Shown: in pieces, positions 6,912 to 9,340 of the stretch
How the letters are laid out: each line of letters begins with the position of its first letter
Position numbering within the stretch: the stretch's first letter is position 1
The notes under the pieces: model-generated
Told to the model about the DNA's origin: nothing
The model's database searches: none
The model's input: only the letters and a program-made list of their open reading frames with translations
Translations under genes and position numbers: made by a program
Source: an uncultured Frankineae bacterium
GTDB lineage: Bacteria > Actinomycetota > Actinomycetes > Mycobacteriales > SCTD01
Length of the DNA stretch: 9,340 nt
Direction: 5' to 3'
NCBI GenBank assembly: GCA_902805805.1
Contig: CADCUE010000183.1
Span: forward strand, 1 to 9,340

Positions 6912-7097
6912 ATGGGCGCACACGCTGGCGAGACGGCCCAGGAGACGGCGACTGCGTGCGCGCCTGCTGCGACGAGACGGTGCGGGCGGAGCAGGGCGAG
7001 GACATCCCTGAGTGCCCGCACGTGCACAAGAGCTCCGACACCCCGCCGCAACGAGCCCGGCAGCACGCCGATGACTGCCAGGACCGGACAGCCGTGA
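6912..7097 (+). pseudogene. Second zinc-ribbon copy, damaged by compensating -1/+1 frameshifts
   Basis: The start (ATG 6912, GAGGAG 5-7 bases upstream) reads MGAHAGETAQET, matching MAAHAGEKAQKT of the intact copy; 26 of the first 30 bases agree. At about 6945-6947 one base is missing relative to the intact gene, and the homology moves to the frame GDCVRACCDETVRAEQGEDIPECPHVHKS. At 7040-7044 an extra C in a C4 run restores the first frame, which ends RRNEPGSTPMTARTGQP and stops at 7095-7097. Translated from ATG 6912, the middle is therefore a non-homologous Arg-rich peptide (RRCGRSRARTSLSARTC) without the zinc site. Even in the homologous frame, the CAHC pair has become RACC. The TGA overlaps the next start (GTGA), so translation through it may still serve the downstream gene. 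A sequencing error at either site is possible. Confidence 0.65.
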
Positions 7098-7471
7098 GCG
7101 AGACCTGGGACCTGTGGTTCCCGAGTGCGGGAGCGACCGGCATGTCCTTCGCTCGCGCCCGGGTCGACCCGGCTGTCGCGGGTGACCGGGTGCTGGTGCA
7201 CGCCGCGCCGGAGTCGCTGGAGGTCGTGGTCCGCGACGACGACGGCCGGGTCGTCGCCTCCGGACAGGTCCGCCGTGGCGAGCAGGGGCCCATGTCGACC
7301 CTGGTCCGGGAAGGGCCGCAGATCCGGCTCGAGGACGGCTGGCCGACGCAGGACGACGTCGGCCGGCTGGTGGTCCTGCCGGGCGGTGAGGCCGGCGTGC
7401 TCACCGCTTGGGAGCACGCACACGACCGCACCTGGTGGCGGTGGAGCGTCGAGTTCAGCAACGCACGCTGA
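7094..7471 (+). CDS. Conserved-looking 125-residue protein of unknown function
   Basis: The chosen start is GTG 7094 (VSETWDLWFPSAGATG), with CAGGA about 10 bases upstream and a GTGA overlap with the preceding damaged zinc-ribbon frame. The product is compact, mostly beta-type and acidic: WDLWFPSAGATGMSFARARVD (split at residue 11), LVHAAPESLEVVVRDDDG, PMSTLVREGPQIRLEDGWPT, VVLPGGEAGVLTAWEHA and a C-terminal WWRWSVEFSNAR. The density of Trp and the pattern of short strands suggest a small folded beta domain. It looks like an actinobacterial family I have seen only as hypothetical proteins; no catalytic motif is evident. There is no signal peptide or membrane span. The same frame is open back to 6899 and includes the middle of the damaged zinc ribbon, so a longer fused product cannot be fully excluded. 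Confidence 0.75.
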   Translation: MSETWDLWFPSAGATGMSFARARVDPAVAGDRVLVHAAPESLEVVVRDDDGRVVASGQVRRGEQGPMSTLVREGPQIRLEDGWPTQDDVGRLVVLPGGEAGVLTAWEHAHDRTWWRWSVEFSNAR

Positions 7472-7610
7472 CGGACGGCGCAGCAGGACGGACCCGGACG
7501 GGCCGGGAGCGGGTGCCCTCCCCCTCGTCGTCCGGGTCGCCCGCCTGCGAGACGTTCGACCAGCGCGGCAGCGGCTGGACGAAGGTCGCGCTGTTGCCGA
7601 ACGGCTGAGG
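7455..7610 (-). pseudogene. Possible coding remnant without a start codon
   Basis: On the minus strand a frame between stops (first codon after TGA at 7625-7623, stop TGA 7457-7455) reads PQPFGNSATFVQPLPRW, then SNVSQAGDPDDEGEGTRS, with nearly every third base G or C over about 40 codons. No ATG, GTG or TTG occurs at its beginning. It overlaps the end of the plus-strand 125-residue gene by 17 bases. It may be a remnant of a truncated gene or a chance open frame; I recognise no family. Confidence 0.2.
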
Positions 7611-7621
7611 CGTCTCAGCCG
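7602..7621. terminator. Perfect 8-bp hairpin, probable bidirectional terminator
   Basis: CGGCTGAG (7602-7609), loop GCGT, CTCAGCCG (7614-7621). It lies between the converging 125-residue gene (stop 7471) and the ZIP transporter, whose TGA (7617-7615) falls inside the right arm. The short loop and strong stem fit an intrinsic terminator usable from both sides, although neither side has a T tract. Confidence 0.6.
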
Positions 7622-8298
7622 CTCAGCTCGAAGGTCATGACGAACCCAGCGGCGCTCGCCAGCGCGATCCAGGGCCCGCCCTGACGGAAGGCTTCCGGTG
7701 CGAGCGTGTCGATGACCGAGGCGAGCACAGCGCCACCGGCGAAGGCCAGGGGCAGCGCCAGGTCGGCGTGTGCGGCACCGGCGAACAGCAGCCGCCCGGC
7801 CACGACCGCCAGCGCCAGCAGCACCGTGGCCGCGCCCCAGAGCCCGACCACCGCCGTCCGTGACCGGCCCTGCTCGCGCATGCTGACCGCACCCGCCAGC
7901 GACTCGGGCAGGTTGGAGGCGAAGACGGCAGCAAGCAGAGCGACGCTGCCGCCGTCGACGAGCGAGACGCCCAGGGCGGCGTTCTCGGGCACGCCGTCCA
8001 AGGTCACGGCGGCGAGCAGCGCATAGCCGGCGGCGCCGTGCTCGAGGTGCCGGTCCAGCAGGGTGTCGATCACCACGAAGACGACGGCGCCGCCGGCGAA
8101 GCCGAGGGCGGCACGCGGTGTGCCGCCGCCCTCGACCGCCGCCGCGAACAGGTCGAACGACACGGCGCTCAGCAGCGCGCCGGCCGCGAACGCGAGCGCG
8201 ACCGCCACCAGCCGCTGAGGTGGCGTCCACCACGCGCCGAGCGCGCCGCCCAGCAGGAGCGGCACGGACGCGCCCAGGGCGAACAGCAGCGTGCGCAC
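7615..8298 (-). CDS. ZIP-family metal transporter (short form)
   Basis: The 227-residue product is almost entirely hydrophobic, with about seven or eight spans (5-22, 30-54, 64-80, 91-113, 116-138, 149-172, 180-196, 209-224). The two metal-site helices of the ZIP family are recognisable: LDGVPENAALG (100-110; Asp101, Pro104, Glu105, Asn106) in place of HNxPEG, and ASNLPESLAGA (127-137; Asn129, Pro131, Glu132). The His residues of classical ZupT sites are replaced by Asp and Ser, as in a recognised bacterial subgroup with DGIPE/SNLPE motifs. The family moves Zn2+, Fe2+ or Mn2+ into the cytoplasm; the metal here is not readable. A His-containing segment DRHLEHG (82-88) lies between spans. GTG 8298 starts 12 bases after the stop of the CBS-domain gene, so they form an operon. 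There is no strong ribosome site, which suggests coupling. Confidence 0.85.
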   Translation of the reverse strand: MRTLLFALGASVPLLLGGALGAWWTPPQRLVAVALAFAAGALLSAVSFDLFAAAVEGGGTPRAALGFAGGAVVFVVIDTLLDRHLEHGAAGYALLAAVTLDGVPENAALGVSLVDGGSVALLAAVFASNLPESLAGAVSMREQGRSRTAVVGLWGAATVLLALAVVAGRLLFAGAAHADLALPLAFAGGAVLASVIDTLAPEAFRQGGPWIALASAAGFVMTFELSG

Positions 8299-8310
8299 CG
8301 CGCGGACAGG

Positions 8311-8730
8311 TCAGTCCGCGTAGACGCCACGGACGACGGACACGAGCTGCTCCGGCGTCGCGTGCTCGGCGACATCAGCCTCGCTGACCACGCCGACGAG
8401 CTGCTGGCCGTCGATGACCGGCAGCCGCTTGACCTCGTGCTGCGCCATCGTCCGCACCAGCTCGTCGATGCTGTCGTCGGCACCGATCGTCACGGGCTTG
8501 CCCTGGCCGAGCTCGCCCGCCTCCGTCGATGCCGGGTCCTTGTCCTCGGCCAGGACCTTCACGACGATGTCGCGGTCGGTCAGCATGCCCTTGAGCCGGT
8601 CGTCGTTGCCGCAGATGGGCAGCGCTCCGACTCCGAGCTGGCTCATCTTGCGGGCGGCGTCGAGGACGGTCTCGTCCTCCTGCACGCACTCCACTCCGCC
8701 GGTCATGATGTCGCGTGCTGTGCCTGCCAT
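8311..8730 (-). CDS. Two-CBS-domain protein resembling mycobacterial Hrp1 (hypoxic response protein 1)
   Basis: The 139-residue product starts MAGTARDIMTGGVECV (ATG 8730, AGGAG 8 bases upstream) and consists of two CBS motifs. The first is at 7-61, ending GALPICGNDDRLKGMLTDRDIVV. The second is at 78-133, with KRLPVIDGQQLVGVVSEADVAEH. Word for word it resembles M. tuberculosis Hrp1 (Rv2626c: TARDIM, ALPICG, LTDRDIV, VPVI, LVGIV). The two Cys that form the Hrp1 disulfide are conserved here as Cys15 and Cys40. Hrp1 is strongly induced by hypoxia through DosR and binds no AMP in the reported structure. The frame is open to 8895, and ATG 8793 would add 21 Gly/Arg-rich residues, but the Hrp1-like start and the ribosome site favour 8730. 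It is the first gene of an operon with the ZIP transporter. A long inverted repeat in its leader could mask its ribosome site. Confidence 0.9.
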   Translation of the reverse strand: MAGTARDIMTGGVECVQEDETVLDAARKMSQLGVGALPICGNDDRLKGMLTDRDIVVKVLAEDKDPASTEAGELGQGKPVTIGADDSIDELVRTMAQHEVKRLPVIDGQQLVGVVSEADVAEHATPEQLVSVVRGVYAD

Positions 8731-8735
8731 GGGAT

Positions 8736-8811
8736 CGCTCCTGTCGTCGGGCCGTCGGGACGGTCCCCCGCTCCCCCGTCCCCCACCACTCATGCCTCGC
8801 CGACAGGAGCG
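8736..8811 (-). promoter_or_regulatory. Leader inverted repeat masking the ribosome binding site of the CBS gene
   Basis: On the transcribed (minus) strand, CGCTCCTGTCG (8811-8801) is exactly complementary to CGACAGGAGCG (8746-8736). The second arm contains the AGGAG ribosome site, which lies 5 bases plus the arm's last bases before ATG 8730. In the mRNA an 11-bp perfect helix would close a 54-base loop and hide the ribosome site. The loop has three GGGGG tracts and a small GGGAC-C-GTCCC hairpin. This could be a translational switch, but only if the transcript begins upstream of 8811. Confidence 0.55.
8764..8784 (-). repeat. Three tandem TCCCCC units (GGGGGA in the transcript)
   Basis: C5 runs lie at 8765-8769, 8773-8777 and 8780-8784, each preceded by T, with a 7-8 base period. 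In the minus-strand transcript they are three GGGGGA units. They sit in the loop of the leader inverted repeat. They could form a two-layer G-quadruplex or bind a G-tract protein. Simple slippage repeats are the alternative. Confidence 0.6.
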
Positions 8812-8865
8812 GGCGGCCCGAGCGGGGCAACACGCTGCGGCGGGGCGACGAGCGGTTCGGCGCTC

Positions 8866-8890
8866 GAGGGACGTACGGCAGGCGTCCCTC
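8866..8890. promoter_or_regulatory. 8-bp inverted repeat, operator or hairpin
   Basis: GAGGGACG (8866-8873) and CGTCCCTC (8883-8890) are perfect complements around the 9-base spacer TACGGCAGG. The site lies 136 bases upstream of the CBS gene start, in its likely promoter region. The GGGAC/GTCCC half sites recall DosR boxes, but the 10-base-plus spacing does not match the DosR consensus, so this is only a hint. Confidence 0.4.
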
Positions 8891-8928
8891 CGCATCGAGG
8901 CACCCGGAGAGGTCGCCCTCGTCGTGGG

Positions 8929-8958
8929 TGTCGGCGGCAGCCCTGCTGCTGGCCGACA
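8929..8958 (-). terminator. Strong hairpin downstream of the SDR gene
   Basis: TGTCGGC (8929-8935) pairs with GCCGACA (8952-8958). Inside it GCAGC (8937-8941) pairs with GCTGC (8945-8949) around a 3-base loop. Together they make an interrupted 12-bp stem. It lies 51 bases past the minus-strand SDR stop at 9010, a fitting place for a terminator separating the SDR gene from the CBS-ZIP operon. No T tract follows. Confidence 0.5.
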
Positions 8959-9009
8959 TTCCTGTGAGCGCGGCGCCCGACGCGCGCGGTGCTGGTCGTC
9001 GGGCGTCCG

Positions 9010-9340
9010 TCAGCGACAGCTGCCCGGCCCTGGACGGCGATGCGCCAGCCGCCGACCGAACGCGCCGGCCGCGGCGATCACGACGCTCCTGGCGATCGCG
9101 GGGTGGAAGCCGACCATGCGGGTCCAGCGGCTGCGGGGCAGCGCGAAGCGCACCACCCCGCCACGCACGGCTCCGCTGCCGGGTGTCGGCTCGGTCAGGT
9201 TGCTCTGGCCCTGGTCCGGCTGGTCCCGTTGCTGGCGCTCGAAGACCTGCCCGCCGACGTTGAGCAGCCGGTCGGTCAGGGCGGGGCTGAGCCGCTGGAG
9301 CATTGCCAGCTGGGCGGCGGCGCCGATGAAGATGTCGCGC
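9010..9340 (-). CDS. Short-chain dehydrogenase/reductase, C-terminal part (cut by window end)
   Basis: On the minus strand the frame is open from base 9339 to the stop TGA at 9012-9010, giving 109 visible residues. It contains no internal sign that translation starts here: RDIFIGAAAQLAMLQRL is the usual C-terminal strand and following helix of long classical SDRs. Then comes LTDRLLNVGGQVFERQQRDQP (split at V16), QSNLTEPTPGSG, VVRFALPRSRWTRMVG and a basic, partly hydrophobic end. Long SDRs of this type (about 330 residues) carry exactly this extension, with an FxRQQ/QNDQP-like stretch and an NL-EP motif. The catalytic S-Y-K set and the TGxxxGxG motif lie beyond the window. The substrate is unreadable. 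It is separated from the next gene by 279 bases and a strong hairpin, so it belongs to another transcript. Confidence 0.8.
   Translation of the reverse strand, partial: RDIFIGAAAQLAMLQRLSPALTDRLLNVGGQVFERQQRDQPDQGQSNLTEPTPGSGAVRGGVVRFALPRSRWTRMVGFHPAIARSVVIAAAGAFGRRLAHRRPGPGSCR

Noticed and set aside
6881..8233. Long 450-codon minus-strand frame
   Set aside because: It is the antisense or off-frame shadow of the zinc-ribbon, 125-residue and ZIP genes; its translation is Arg-rich and lacks any family motif.
8731..8895. N-terminal extension of the CBS protein
   Set aside because: Hrp1 relatives start at the equivalent of ATG 8730, which has AGGAG at the right distance. The added residues are Gly/Arg/Cys-rich.

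Overview
The window is very GC-rich DNA (codon third positions almost always G or C) from a high-GC actinobacterium. The protein set supports this: a close relative of mycobacterial Hrp1, an AI-2E-type permease with a typical actinobacterial N-terminus, and small zinc-ribbon proteins. I cannot name the genus from sequence alone. No rRNA, tRNA, CRISPR array, insertion sequence or phage gene is visible. The layout is an ordinary chromosomal mosaic of short operons.

Left part (1-1734, + strand): the C-terminal two thirds of a Gfo/Idh/MocA-family oxidoreductase, overlapping by ATGA a medium-chain dehydrogenase of the zinc-less, BchC-like kind. The two are co-translated, which suggests successive redox steps on one sugar or polyol-like substrate. 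A converging unit follows on the minus strand (4088 down to 1766): a 460-residue protein I do not recognise, then a ComF-like phosphoribosyltransferase with an N-terminal hydrophobic stretch and Cys clusters.

Middle (4089-6610): a 393-base divergent intergenic region holding palindromes but no convincing gene. Then an AI-2E/PerM-family permease and, overlapping it by ATGA, an alpha/beta hydrolase with an intact Ser-Asp-His triad. A 267-base spacer with hairpins and an operator-like palindrome follows.

Right part (6611-9340): a 53-residue zinc-ribbon protein; a second, frame-damaged copy of it whose stop codon still overlaps the start of a 125-residue conserved-looking protein; a strong hairpin at a convergent gene junction; then, on the minus strand, a CBS-domain protein (Hrp1-like) and a ZIP-family metal transporter in one operon. 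At the right edge is the C-terminal third of a short-chain dehydrogenase.

The strongest non-obvious signals are three. (1) A perfect 11-bp inverted repeat in the leader of the CBS gene has one arm covering its ribosome binding site, with three G5 tracts in the loop, so the leader could be an RNA switch. (2) The duplicated zinc-ribbon gene carries compensating -1/+1 frameshifts and a preserved GTGA coupling. (3) An unrecognised 460-residue protein lies directly upstream of an atypical ComF-like protein. None of these proves a new system; each is a checkable hypothesis.
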